DNA of 64,000 bases from Kribbella pittospori (GTDB lineage Bacteria; Actinomycetota; Actinomycetes; Propionibacteriales; Kribbellaceae): NCBI RefSeq assembly GCF_004331465.1, contig NZ_SJKB01000004.1, forward strand, positions 1-64,000. The letters are read 5' to 3'. Each line of letters starts with the position of its first letter. The stretch's first letter is position 1. This document shows, in pieces, positions 42,015-50,332 of this stretch. Below the pieces are notes generated by a model. It made no database searches. It worked only from the letters and a program-made list of their open reading frames with translations, and was not told where the DNA came from. The translations under genes were made by a program, and so were the position numbers.

Positions 42015-43109
42015 ATGATGATCGATCGACTCCGGGAGTACGTCGGGCACGAGACGCCGACCGGTGACGCCCAGGCCCTGAACGCCTTCGCCGACCGGCT
42101 CCTCGACCGGTACGCCGAGCTCGGCGGGACCGCCCGTCGCGTCGCGGCACCGACCGGCGACCACGTCGTTGCCGACTTCCCCGGCCGCGGTCCGCTCGCT
42201 GCTGAGGCGCCGCTGCTCTTCATCGGTCACCACGACACGGTCTGGCCGATCGGGCAACTGCGCGAAGTGATGCCCTGGCGCGAGCAGGACGGACTGCTGC
42301 ACGGTCCCGGCGTCTTCGACATGAAGGGTGGACTCGTCGTTCTGGAGGCGGCGCTCGAGCAGATCGCGGATCGCGATCATCGCCCGGTGCGCGTCGTCGT
42401 GGTCGCGGACGAGGAGGTCGGATCGCCGACCGCCCGCGAGCTCGTCGCCGCCGAATCATCCGGCGTGGTCGCCGCCTTCGGTTTCGAATCGCCGCTGCCG
42501 AACGGCGACCTCAAGACCGCGCGCCGCGGCAGCAGCCGGGTCCGGATCGAGGTCACCGGCCGCGAGGCGCACGCCGCGCTCGAACCCAGCCGGGGCGTCT
42601 CCGCGATCGACGAGCTCATCGACCAACTGATCGCCGTACGCGCGCTGGTCTCGTCGTACGACGACGTTCTGTGCAACGTCGGCACGATCACGGGAGGTGG
42701 ACGGACGAACGTCGTACCCGGGGCGGCCGCTGCCGACGTCGGGTTCCGGTTCATCGATCCTGAGACCGAGCGGGCGGTCCTGGATGCCGTGACGAGTCTC
42801 GAGCCGATCCGGCCCGACGCTCAGTTGCAGGTTTCGGTGATGTCGAACCGGCCTGCTTGGCAGCCGTCGGCGGCGACCGATGAGCTGCTGCAGAAGGTGC
42901 AGGCGGCCGCGCGATCGGTTGGTCAAGAGATCGATGGTGCGCCGGCGTCAGGTGCCGCGGACACCAACCTGACCGGCTGGCTGGGCATCCCGACCCTGGA
43001 CGGCCTGGGGCCCCGGGGTAAGGGCGCCCACGCCGTCCACGAGCAGGTGATCGCGGCGAGCCTGGCCGAACGTGCGAGCCTGGTCGCCGCGATCATCACG
43101 ACTATCTAG
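42015..43109 (+). CDS. M20 family metallopeptidase (carboxypeptidase G2-like deacylase)
   Basis: 364 residues, a co-catalytic zinc hydrolase of the M20 family (glutamate carboxypeptidase, ArgE/DapE, aminoacylase). Metal and catalytic residues are seen in LFIGHHDTVWP, GPGVFDMKGGL, VVVADEEVGSP and the late His in GKGAHAVHEQV. In this context it probably removes an acyl (for example succinyl) group from N-acyl-L-amino acids formed by the racemase. Start is one of two adjacent ATGs (42015, 42018) with no clear ribosome site, perhaps leaderless; ATGs at 41994 are also possible. The end overlaps the convergent gamma-glutamyltransferase gene by 8 bp. Confidence 0.88.
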   Translation: MMIDRLREYVGHETPTGDAQALNAFADRLLDRYAELGGTARRVAAPTGDHVVADFPGRGPLAAEAPLLFIGHHDTVWPIGQLREVMPWREQDGLLHGPGVFDMKGGLVVLEAALEQIADRDHRPVRVVVVADEEVGSPTARELVAAESSGVVAAFGFESPLPNGDLKTARRGSSRVRIEVTGREAHAALEPSRGVSAIDELIDQLIAVRALVSSYDDVLCNVGTITGGGRTNVVPGAAAADVGFRFIDPETERAVLDAVTSLEPIRPDAQLQVSVMSNRPAWQPSAATDELLQKVQAAARSVGQEIDGAPASGAADTNLTGWLGIPTLDGLGPRGKGAHAVHEQVIAASLAERASLVAAIITTI

Positions 43110-44919
43110 GCCACAACTGTTTGACCGTTCCCGCCGCTCCCCCACCACGTCGCGTGGGCTCAGCGGCGGCGAGGATCCCACCACCCGGCAGGAACTCCAG
43201 CGCGGCAACCGCACCGATCTCGGCGGCCGACGTGAACGCGTCGCCCGACGGGACCAACGTGTGGCCGTAGGGTTTGAGGACTGCGTCGTACGCGTCGATG
43301 AACGGCGGCTCGGCCGTCACGGTCACGGTGTTGCGCTGGGACGCACGCGGTGCCGCGATCGCCTCCGGCAACGTCATGTCGCGGTCGAGCCGGTTGGTCA
43401 GAGTCTGCAGGACGGTCGTGATGATGGTCGAACCACCTGGCGAGCCCAACGCGAGGAACGGCTTGCCGTCGCGCAGCACGATCGTCGGCGACATCGAGGA
43501 TCGCGGCCGCTTACCCGGCTGGATCCGGTTCGGGTCGGCCTCGTCGTAGACCGCGGAGAAGTCGGTCAGCTCGTTGTTCAGCAGGAACCCGCGACCTGGC
43601 ACCGTGATGCCGCTGCCGCCGGTCTGCTCGATCGTCAACGTGTACGAGACGACGTTGCCCCACTTGTCGGCGGCCACCAGATGGGTGGTCGACAGACCTT
43701 CGGTGTCCGGCCGCTGCTCGGTCGCCACGCCCTTCGCGCAGTGCGAGTACTTGCCGTCGGGCGAGCCGGCCTTCACCGGCTTGGTCGCGGCGTGATCCGG
43801 GTCGATCGAGCAGGACCGCTCGGCGCCGAATCCACGCGACAACAGCTCCTTCGTCGGTACGTCGACGTACGCCGGATCACCGACGTACGCGGCTCGATCC
43901 GCGAAGGCGAGGGCGGATGCCTCGAGGTAGGTGTGCAAGGCCTGCGGGGTGTCCATCTTGTCCAGATGCAGCGGCTGGAGGATGTTCAGCGCCTCGCCGA
44001 CCGTGGTCCCGCCGGATGACGACGGCGGCATGCCATACACGTCCAAGCCGTCGTAGCGGACCTTCGTCGGTTCCCGGTTGATCGTCTTGTACTTCGCGAG
44101 GTCGCTGGTCGTGAGGTACCCGGGCATCACCGGCAACGTCGCGCCCGCGGCCTTGGGCGGGGTCTTCACGACTGCCTCGATCTCGGACGCGAGCGGGCCG
44201 TCGTAGAAGGCCGACGTACCCTCCTTGCCGAGCATCCGGTAGGTGTCGGCGAGCTCCGGGTTCTTGAACAGCGAGCCGACCTGCGGCGCGTCACCGCCGG
44301 GGAGGAACAGCTTGGCCGTCGGCACGATCGCGCTGAACCGCGCCTTGTTGTCCAAGGTTTGGCCGCGGAACGTGTCGTCCACGACGAAGCCGCGATCGGC
44401 CAGGTCGGCGGCCGGCTTGAGTGCGTTGCCCAGCGACAGCGAACCCCAGTGCCGCAGCGCCGAGTCCCAGGTCGCCAAGGTGCCCGGGATGCCGACCGAG
44501 ACGCCGGACGTCACCAGCTCCGGGGTGAAGCGGTACGGCTCACCGGTTGCCGGGTCGATGAACGCGTCGTTGGGCATCGTGGCGGGCGCGGTCTCGCGGC
44601 CGTCGATCGTGAACACCTTGTGTTTCTTGGCGTTGTAGTACACGAAGTACCCGCCTCCGCCGACTCCCGCGGAGTACGGCTCGGTCACCCCGAGCGCGGC
44701 TGCGGTGGCCACTGCGGCGTCGACCGCGTTGCCGCCACGACGCAGTACGCCGAGGCCGACGTTCGTTGCTTCGGGATCGACGGAGGCGACCGCACCACCG
44801 AACCCGATGGCGGTCGGATGCTTGGCCGGCGGCTGCGGCGGGCCGGCGACCGCGCCGCTCGCACTCAGGCCGGACAAGACGAGGGCACCTGCAGACAGGG
44901 ATGCGACCAGCTTCTTCAC
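43102..44919 (-). CDS. ggt: Gamma-glutamyltransferase, secreted
   Basis: 605-residue gamma-glutamyltransferase/glutathione hydrolase. A Sec signal peptide (MKKLVASLSAGALVLSGLSA) shows export. The precursor cleaves itself before Thr411 in EGLSTTHLVAADKWG, which becomes the N-terminal nucleophile of the small subunit; oxyanion and substrate residues are in LGSPGGSTI and the acidic ELTDFS loop. Acts on glutathione and other gamma-glutamyl compounds. Standing beside acyl-amino acid salvage genes it may add to amino acid scavenging, but it is convergent with them. Confidence 0.94.
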   Translation of the reverse strand: MKKLVASLSAGALVLSGLSASGAVAGPPQPPAKHPTAIGFGGAVASVDPEATNVGLGVLRRGGNAVDAAVATAAALGVTEPYSAGVGGGGYFVYYNAKKHKVFTIDGRETAPATMPNDAFIDPATGEPYRFTPELVTSGVSVGIPGTLATWDSALRHWGSLSLGNALKPAADLADRGFVVDDTFRGQTLDNKARFSAIVPTAKLFLPGGDAPQVGSLFKNPELADTYRMLGKEGTSAFYDGPLASEIEAVVKTPPKAAGATLPVMPGYLTTSDLAKYKTINREPTKVRYDGLDVYGMPPSSSGGTTVGEALNILQPLHLDKMDTPQALHTYLEASALAFADRAAYVGDPAYVDVPTKELLSRGFGAERSCSIDPDHAATKPVKAGSPDGKYSHCAKGVATEQRPDTEGLSTTHLVAADKWGNVVSYTLTIEQTGGSGITVPGRGFLLNNELTDFSAVYDEADPNRIQPGKRPRSSMSPTIVLRDGKPFLALGSPGGSTIITTVLQTLTNRLDRDMTLPEAIAAPRASQRNTVTVTAEPPFIDAYDAVLKPYGHTLVPSGDAFTSAAEIGAVAALEFLPGGGILAAAEPTRRGGGAAGTVKQLWPR

Positions 44920-45009
44920 CAGTTCTCCCGCGGGGCGTCGGCATACAGGGACAAGCCCCTGCCTATCCCGAACCGGCGCTGCGCGCCAGTTGTGGCGCGG
45001 CTAGATCCG

Positions 45010-45696
45010 CTAGTTCACCGTGCAGGAGTCGAGGAAGCGGCGGAGCAGCTCGGGATTCCAGTCCTTGTCGCCGGCCGGGAGCTCGACCAGGAGCCACTGG
45101 TCGGGCAGCTTCACCTGACCCGCGACGCGGCCGTCGAGCCGGCCGATGTGGAACGTCTTGCCGGCCGACTGGGTGACCTGGACCGACGCGAGCGTGCGCG
45201 CCTCCGGAGCCGCCTGCAGGACCACCTTGGTGTCGGTGTCCGCGGTCCGCATCGTCGGCTGGGACAGGATGACGCGGTCCTGCGGGATCGGGGTCTCGGC
45301 GCTCCAGCCCTTCGGGGCGAGGGTGCAGCCGATCCTGTTCCAGGACTGCTGGTTGGCGACCAGCTCGACCACGGACGCACCGAACATCGACATCGTCTCG
45401 CCGCCTTCGGCCGGCGCCGGTGACGAGGATGACGGCGCTGCCTGCGCGGTCTCAGTGTCGGCCGGTCCACCGGCGATCTCGGTCCCCGGGTTCCCCCACC
45501 ACTTCACCTGGTTGCCGATCGCGAGCACGACCGCCGACACCGCGGCCACGCACAGCACGCCGGTCACCCGGCGACGCCGCTTGATCCGGCGCAACGCCCG
45601 GCGCCCACGCGCGACGTCCGCGTCGATATCCGCCGTCGGCAGCCCATCGGCGGCCTCGTCGGCGAACCCCTCCAGCAACCTCTTGACCTCGTCCAC
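45010..45696 (-). CDS. Membrane protein paired with ECF sigma factor, possible anti-sigma
   Basis: 228 residues: a charged N-terminal cytoplasmic segment of about 42 residues, one membrane helix (VTGVLCVAAVSAVVLAIG) and an extracytoplasmic domain with two cysteines (IGCTLAPKGW, FLDSCTVN) that could form a disulfide. It starts six bases after the sigma factor stop. Position and topology fit an anti-sigma or modulator, though the zinc HxxxCxxC anti-sigma motif is not present. Confidence 0.7.
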   Translation of the reverse strand: MDEVKRLLEGFADEAADGLPTADIDADVARGRRALRRIKRRRRVTGVLCVAAVSAVVLAIGNQVKWWGNPGTEIAGGPADTETAQAAPSSSSPAPAEGGETMSMFGASVVELVANQQSWNRIGCTLAPKGWSAETPIPQDRVILSQPTMRTADTDTKVVLQAAPEARTLASVQVTQSAGKTFHIGRLDGRVAGQVKLPDQWLLVELPAGDKDWNPELLRRFLDSCTVN

Positions 45697-45702
45697 TTCT
45701 CC

Positions 45703-46221
45703 TCAACTACTCCCGGTCGCCTGATCCGACGGTTCGTCGGTCATCAGGTCCTTCAGTCTCTTCAGCGCCTTGGCGGTCTGGCTCTTCACGGTCCCCTCGG
45801 TGCATTGCAGGATCCGCGCACAGGTCGCCACGTCGAGATCCTGGAAGTACCGCAGCACCAGAACCGCCCGCTGCCGCGGTGCCAGATCCAGCAGCGCCCG
45901 CCGGACGGCCAGCGTGTCCACCGGGTCCGCCTCGTCGGTCAGCCGCGGCTCGAGCGTCTCGGCGGTCACCACCTCGGGGTGGCGGCCTGCTCGGCGGCGC
46001 TCGTCCAGGAAGGCGTTGACCAGGATGCGGTGCGCATACGGTCCGGCGCCTTCGTGCTTGATCCGGTGCCAGTGCACGTACACACGGGTGCAGGCGGTCT
46101 GGACCAGATCTTCGGCGGTGTGCACATCCCCCGCGGTGAGCAGCAACGCCGTACGCATCAGTCGGGTGCGGTCCGCGAGCAGGTACTCGCGGAACTCGGC
46201 CTCACGGTCACCCCCTCGCAT
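45703..46221 (-). CDS. ECF RNA polymerase sigma factor, SigE family
   Basis: 172 residues. Region 2 (EFREYLLADRTRLMRTALLL, then DVHTAEDLVQTACTRVYVHW) and region 4 (LDLAPRQRAVLVLRYFQDLD, CTEGTVKSQTAKALKRL) are complete, as in actinobacterial SigE-family sigma-70 factors of about 170 residues. The ATG at 46221 is preceded by GGGGGTCC; one six codons higher is possible. The start lies inside the end of miaA (14 bp overlap) and the possible anti-sigma follows directly, so its expression is tied to miaA. Confidence 0.88.
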   Translation of the reverse strand: MRGGDREAEFREYLLADRTRLMRTALLLTAGDVHTAEDLVQTACTRVYVHWHRIKHEGAGPYAHRILVNAFLDERRRAGRHPEVVTAETLEPRLTDEADPVDTLAVRRALLDLAPRQRAVLVLRYFQDLDVATCARILQCTEGTVKSQTAKALKRLKDLMTDEPSDQATGSS

Positions 46222-47197
46222 CGACGGACCCCCGGCCATGGGCTGGGCCCTCTTCCACCCCGACTACGCCGCCGGTCCCCCTTCGGTTGCCTTCGGCTAT
46301 CACGTTCAGTGCCTTCTCCACCAGATCGGGGTCGTCGTACGGGAGCCACACAATGCGTTGGTCCTTACGGAACCACGAGTCCTGCCGCCGCGCGAACCGG
46401 CGGGTGGACTGGGCGGTCCGCTCCCGCGCCTCCTGCTCACTGATCTCACCGTCGAGCAACGCGATCACCTGCGAGTAGCCGAGGGCACGGTTGGCCGTCT
46501 TCCCTTCAAGCAAACCCTTGTTCAGCAGATCTCGCACCTCGTCCACGAAACCCGCGTCGAACATCCGGTCCACCCGCCGGCCGATCCGCTCGTCCAGCTC
46601 CGGCCGCGGTACGTCGAGCCCGAGCTGCACCGCACCCGGATAGACATAGTGATGCTCGGGCAACGTCGCGACGTACGGTCCGCCGGTGATCTCGATGACC
46701 TCCAGCGCCCGGACGATCCGCCGCCCGTTGCTCGGCAGGATCTGCTCGGCCGACTTCGGATCCACCTCGGCCAGCTTCTGGTGCAGCGCTCCGGACCCTA
46801 TGCGTTCGAGCTCCGCTTCGAGCCGTTCGCGTACAGCGGCGTCCGTACCAGGGAACTCGAAGTCGTCGAGGATCGCGCGCATGTACAACGCGGAACCGCC
46901 GGCCAGCACCGGCACCACACCGCGGCTGACACAGTCATCGATCGCGGCCCGTGCCAACTGCTGGAACTCGGCCACGGTCGCGGTCTCGGTGACGTCGAGG
47001 ATGTCAAGCAGATGATGCGGTACGCCGGCACGCTCGGCCGCCGTGATCTTCGCCGTACCGACGTCCATACCGCGGTACACCTGCATCGCGTCCGCGTTCA
47101 CCACCTCGCCACCCAGGCGTTTGCACAGGGCAACGGACAGGTCGGACTTGCCGGCCGCGGTGGGACCGACGACCGCGACGACGAGTGATTCGGCCAT
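46208..47197 (-). CDS. miaA: tRNA dimethylallyltransferase
   Basis: 329 residues. Adds dimethylallyl to A37 of tRNAs reading U-starting codons; MiaB, also in this window, then methylthiolates it. The P-loop VVGPTAAGKSDLS, the NADAMQVYRGMDVGTAKI block, AGGSALYMRAILDD and SNGRRIVRALEV are all typical. Start is the ATG at 47197 (a GTG lies one codon above). The sigma factor gene begins inside its 3' end. Confidence 0.95.
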   Translation of the reverse strand: MAESLVVAVVGPTAAGKSDLSVALCKRLGGEVVNADAMQVYRGMDVGTAKITAAERAGVPHHLLDILDVTETATVAEFQQLARAAIDDCVSRGVVPVLAGGSALYMRAILDDFEFPGTDAAVRERLEAELERIGSGALHQKLAEVDPKSAEQILPSNGRRIVRALEVIEITGGPYVATLPEHHYVYPGAVQLGLDVPRPELDERIGRRVDRMFDAGFVDEVRDLLNKGLLEGKTANRALGYSQVIALLDGEISEQEARERTAQSTRRFARRQDSWFRKDQRIVWLPYDDPDLVEKALNVIAEGNRRGTGGVVGVEEGPAHGRGSVDARG

Positions 47198-47344
47198 CAC
47201 TCCAGTGTGTCAGTGTCCCTGCCGTCCCCTCGCCACCGGGCTGAAGAGTGGGCCAAATGGGTGGCACTGGGGTTGTGGTTGACCCGGAAAGTTCGGTAGG
47301 ACTCATCCTGATGATCGCAACACCGATACGGGAGGAATGACGCT

Positions 47345-47584
47345 GTGACGAATCCGTTCGAGGAAGAGTCTGACGCGGCGAAGGACGCGCTGGACCTGGG
47401 GGGCGACAGCAAGGACGATCTTGCGGCCGCAAAGCGCAGTGGTGGGGACGTCGAGTTGAAGCGCAGTGGTGGCGACGTCGAGTTCAGCGGCGGTGACGTC
47501 GAGTCCGACTCCGGCGGCGACGTCGAGTCCGAACCCGACGGCAGCGGTGGTGACGTCGAGTCCAGGCCCGGCGGCGACAGCTGA
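47345..47584 (+). CDS. Short acidic protein with five SGGDVE repeats
   Basis: 79 residues. After an acidic start (TNPFEEESDAAKDALDLGGD) it carries five SGGDVE units followed by L, F or S, ending PGGDS. The DNA of the units uses different Ser and Gly codons (AGT, AGC, TCC; GGT, GGC, GGG), so the peptide is conserved rather than the DNA. The GTG has GGGAGGAATG upstream. No known domain, signal peptide or membrane segment. It precedes the MT0933-like gene by 110 bp on the same strand. Function unknown; a disordered acidic protein or a repeat-core peptide precursor are both conceivable. Confidence 0.65.
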   Translation: MTNPFEEESDAAKDALDLGGDSKDDLAAAKRSGGDVELKRSGGDVEFSGGDVESDSGGDVESEPDGSGGDVESRPGGDS

Positions 47585-47694
47585 TTCCTGTCACGACGGC
47601 TGCGGTGCAGGTCCCACAGTTCGGGGCCGGGAGATGCGAAGATCACCGCTAGCTGTCCGTAAGCAGTTCACTACGCAGGAATGGGAGCCCGACG

Positions 47695-47937
47695 ATGGGC
47701 ATCTTCGACAAGTTCAAAGGCAAGGCCGAGGACCTGAAGGACAAGGCCGGCGACCTGGTCGACCAGCACGGCGACAAGGTAGGCCAGGGTCTGGACAAGG
47801 CCGGTGACTTCGTCGACGAGAAGACCGGCGGTAAGTACGGCGACAAGATCGACCAGGGTGTCGAGAAAGCCAAGGAGGGCCTGGACGGCCTCGACGGCCA
47901 GAACGACGACATCCCCGACACGAACCGCCCCGCCTGA
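47695..47937 (+). CDS. MT0933-like (CsbD-like) small antitoxin/stress protein
   Basis: 80 residues, highly charged and Gly/Lys/Asp-rich: MGIFDKFKGKAEDLKDKAGD, repeated in weaker form (VGQGLDKAGDFVDEKTGGKY). It matches the PF14013 (MT0933 antitoxin) type of small helical protein, whose antitoxin role rests on one proposed pair; no toxin gene is beside it. The ATG has a CAGGAATGGGAG site. A strong terminator follows within 10 bp. Confidence 0.8.
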   Translation: MGIFDKFKGKAEDLKDKAGDLVDQHGDKVGQGLDKAGDFVDEKTGGKYGDKIDQGVEKAKEGLDGLDGQNDDIPDTNRPA

Positions 47938-47946
47938 CCGCACCAC

Positions 47947-47983
47947 CCGAAGGGCCGCGAGTCTGTTTCTCGCGGCCCTTCGG
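47947..47983 (+). terminator. Terminator after the MT0933-like gene
   Basis: A perfect 15 bp stem (CCGAAGGGCCGCGAG with its complement) and a seven-base loop, ten bases past the stop codon. Confidence 0.85.
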
Positions 47984-47996
47984 CCTGTGCAGATCT

Positions 47997-48420
47997 GGGA
48001 AGAACCAGAAAGGACACGCCTACGGCGCGGCAGACCTTCTGGCCGCCTCCGGCGGCGCGCAAACCGCTCACACGCCTAGCCGTACTCGGCGAAACACAAG
48101 GTCTTAGGTAGATAGGGAAGAACCGGTAAAGGACACGCCTACGGCGCGACTGTTCTTTCAGCCGCCTCCGGCGGCGCGCCTACCGGTGATGCGCACTCCC
48201 GCACTCGGCGAATGCCATGTCGACCGGCCTAGCACCCGGGAAGACACGCAAGGACGCGCCTTCGGCGCGGCAGTTCCTTTGGCGCATACCGAACACACGG
48301 CCAGCCGTGCTCGGCGGAAGACACGTCCAAGGTGCAGGACTGGAAGGCCCAGCGAGGACGCGCCTGCGGCGCGGCTGCCCTTCCGGCCGCCTTCGGCGGC
48401 AAGCCGCCCACCGGTGACAC
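47997..48420. repeat. Noncoding tandem repeat, four units of about 104-124 bp
   Basis: Units begin at 47997, 48115, 48238 and about 48341 with GGGAAGA-like bases, then AAGGACACGCC/GGACGCGCC, a short palindrome GCGCC-N3-GGCGC, and, in units one, two and four, GGCCGCCTCCGGCGGC-type inverted repeats. A conserved ACTCGGCG block precedes the next unit. Unit-to-unit identity is high in the palindromic cores and low between, suggesting selection on structure. No convincing frame runs through it. Confidence 0.75.
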
Positions 48421-48894
48421 GATCAAACTGATTGGCGAACAACCGGGTAGGTCGAGCGGCACAACAATCGCAGCGGCGGATGCTGCAGGAGCTCCGTCGC
48501 GATCCCCCGGTCATTGCCTACGACAGGAACCGGGTGGCTGGCACATGGTGTTTCCTGTGCACAGCCCCGAGAAGGTGTTCTAGCGCGGTGAACCAGCACA
48601 GCCCGCCTTCATCTCACCACCACCAAGACTCGTGACGCCGACCGTCCACGGTCACGCTCCACGCATCGCCACCGCTTCAGGTCCCAGCAGCCCGCCACGC
48701 GATGCCGTGCCAACAACCCGTGCCCAGCCGGAGGCAGCCATGGAACTGTCGCGGCCGGAGGCGGCCACGGTGCTGTCGCCGCCGGAGGCGGTGTCCGCCT
48801 CGCGAGCGCTGGCCGAGCGGTCAGTCCGCCGGGGTGAACGGCCGCGTCATCGTGGTGTCAGGGTGGTGTCAGGGCGGACGGTCATGGTGGGGGC
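48421..48894. other. Intergenic region with three 27 bp tandem units
   Basis: No supported gene. Three imperfect 27 bp units starting GCCGGAGGC lie at 48727, 48754 and 48781; the last (GGAGGCGGTGTCC...TCGCGAG) is echoed at 51278-51317. Just ahead of the hydrolase gene GTGGTGTCAGG is repeated directly (about 48851-48872). Otherwise nothing recognised. Confidence 0.5.
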
Positions 48895-49713
48895 ATGACG
48901 ACGAACAGCATTCCCTCGAACAACTCTGAATGGGCCGGCATGGTGGCGGTTGATGACACGGCTTTGGCGGTTACCGATACCGGCGGGTCTGGCATTCCTG
49001 TGGTTTACCTCAATGGGCAGTTTGCGACCCAGGGATATTGGCGGCGGGTGATCTCCGACCTGGGGCCGGGGTGGCGGCACATCACGTACGACGAGCGGGC
49101 TCGGGGCAAGAAGTCGAAGCTTTCCGCGGACTATTCGTTCGAGGCCGCCGTACGGGATGTCGATGCTGTGCTTGCGGCCCGGGGTGTGGACCGAGCGCTC
49201 GTGGTGGGCTGGTCGTACGGAGCGTTCGTCGGTGCGCACTGGGCCAGCCGGAATCCGGAGCGTGCCATCGGCGCGGTCCTGGTTGACGGCGCGGAGCCGT
49301 ACGACTGGCTGGACGACGCCATGGAGCAGCGGATCCGGAAGCTGTTCCGGCGGATCGGGTGGTTCACGCCACTCCTGCGTCCGACGGGACTCGTACCGCG
49401 GCTGAGCGCCGCACAGCAGGCCGAGAGCAACATTGAGCTCGGCAAGATCTCCCGGGAGAGCGCGCTCGGGCCGGTGCTGGACAAGATCAGCGTCCCGGTG
49501 CGGTACGTGCTGGCTTCCGGGTCGTCGTTCGGCAGCAAGGGCGACGAGCAGGAACGGATTCGCGCGAGCCTCGATCAGGTCTTCGAGCGGAACCCGAACC
49601 TCAAGCTCAGCGCGAAGGTCGCCAGCAACCACGGCGCGATTCTGAAGAAGGACTTCCGCGCCATCGCCGACGCCGTACGCGAGGTCAACGCCCTCGATCG
49701 CACCGATCACTGA
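48895..49713 (+). CDS. Alpha/beta hydrolase
   Basis: 272 residues. The nucleophile elbow is GWSYGAFVGAHWA (Ser), with the oxyanion region PVVYLNGQFATQGYWRRV and the final His in VASNHGAILKKD. Such hydrolases cleave esters or related bonds; the substrate is not clear from sequence. No signal peptide. It is preceded by intergenic repeats and convergent with a membrane protein gene. Confidence 0.85.
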   Translation: MTTNSIPSNNSEWAGMVAVDDTALAVTDTGGSGIPVVYLNGQFATQGYWRRVISDLGPGWRHITYDERARGKKSKLSADYSFEAAVRDVDAVLAARGVDRALVVGWSYGAFVGAHWASRNPERAIGAVLVDGAEPYDWLDDAMEQRIRKLFRRIGWFTPLLRPTGLVPRLSAAQQAESNIELGKISRESALGPVLDKISVPVRYVLASGSSFGSKGDEQERIRASLDQVFERNPNLKLSAKVASNHGAILKKDFRAIADAVREVNALDRTDH

Positions 49714-49734
49714 GTCAGCAGGCGTCCAAGATGG

Positions 49735-50280
49735 TTACGCGTCAGAGGCCTTGCGGCGAGTGAACCTGGAGCGGAATTTAGAGTCGTACTCTAGTCGCAC
49801 GTACCCGGAGGAATGCACTCCCACGGCGACGAATCCCACGGCCAGGAACACGATCCCCGCGATCATGGACATGTGCCAGAACGCCGCAGTGATGCCGACG
49901 AACGCCGAGCCTTGTGCGACCGCCTTGGCCAGTCCGACGAACGGTGACCTGCTCGCCCGACGACGAAACTCTTCCTGCCGATTCAGCACCAGGAGTGCCG
50001 CAAGCAACGGAATCGCCACGGCGAACGCGATGACGCAGACCGTCGCCGACGGGTCGAGCGAGGGCTCGGTCAGGAACGGCTGCACCACCACGAGGCCGGC
50101 AGCACCCAGTCCGCCGTAGATGAGGTTGGACTGGCGGATCCACTCCTGCTGAGCCGCCGGGTCGGCGGTGGCGTCCTCAGCCTCCTGCCGGATCCGTTCC
50201 GCATCGGCTTCGGCTTGCGCTTCGGCCTCGGCTTCGGCGAGCTGTGCCTGCTCAACCAGGAAGTCCTTGTCCTCGTTCAT
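49735..50280 (-). CDS. Membrane protein with coiled-coil N-terminus, unknown function
   Basis: 181 residues: an N-terminal Ala/Glu/Gln-rich helix of about 40 residues (AQLAEAEAEAQAEADAERIR), likely a coiled coil, then four hydrophobic segments (GGLGAAGLVVVQPFL, VCVIAFAVAIPLLAALLVL, GSAFVGITAAFWHM, IAGIVFLAVGFVAVGVH) and a basic tail. The ATG at 50280 has GGGGAGGATG upstream; the frame is open 11 codons higher. No known domain. Confidence 0.65.
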   Translation of the reverse strand: MNEDKDFLVEQAQLAEAEAEAQAEADAERIRQEAEDATADPAAQQEWIRQSNLIYGGLGAAGLVVVQPFLTEPSLDPSATVCVIAFAVAIPLLAALLVLNRQEEFRRRASRSPFVGLAKAVAQGSAFVGITAAFWHMSMIAGIVFLAVGFVAVGVHSSGYVRLEYDSKFRSRFTRRKASDA

Positions 50281-50332
50281 GGGCACATCCTCCCCGACAC
50301 CTCGCTGGTCCACCCCCGTCCAGGCAGAGTTG

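Noticed and set aside
47997..48420. A possible CRISPR array
   Set aside because: Units of 104-124 bp with short conserved cores and no cas genes nearby; repeat and spacer lengths do not fit.
48632..48898. An 88-residue GTG frame in which the 27 bp repeats stay in frame
   Set aside because: No ribosome site and the peptide outside the repeats is Arg/Pro-rich; frame preservation follows from 27 being a multiple of three.
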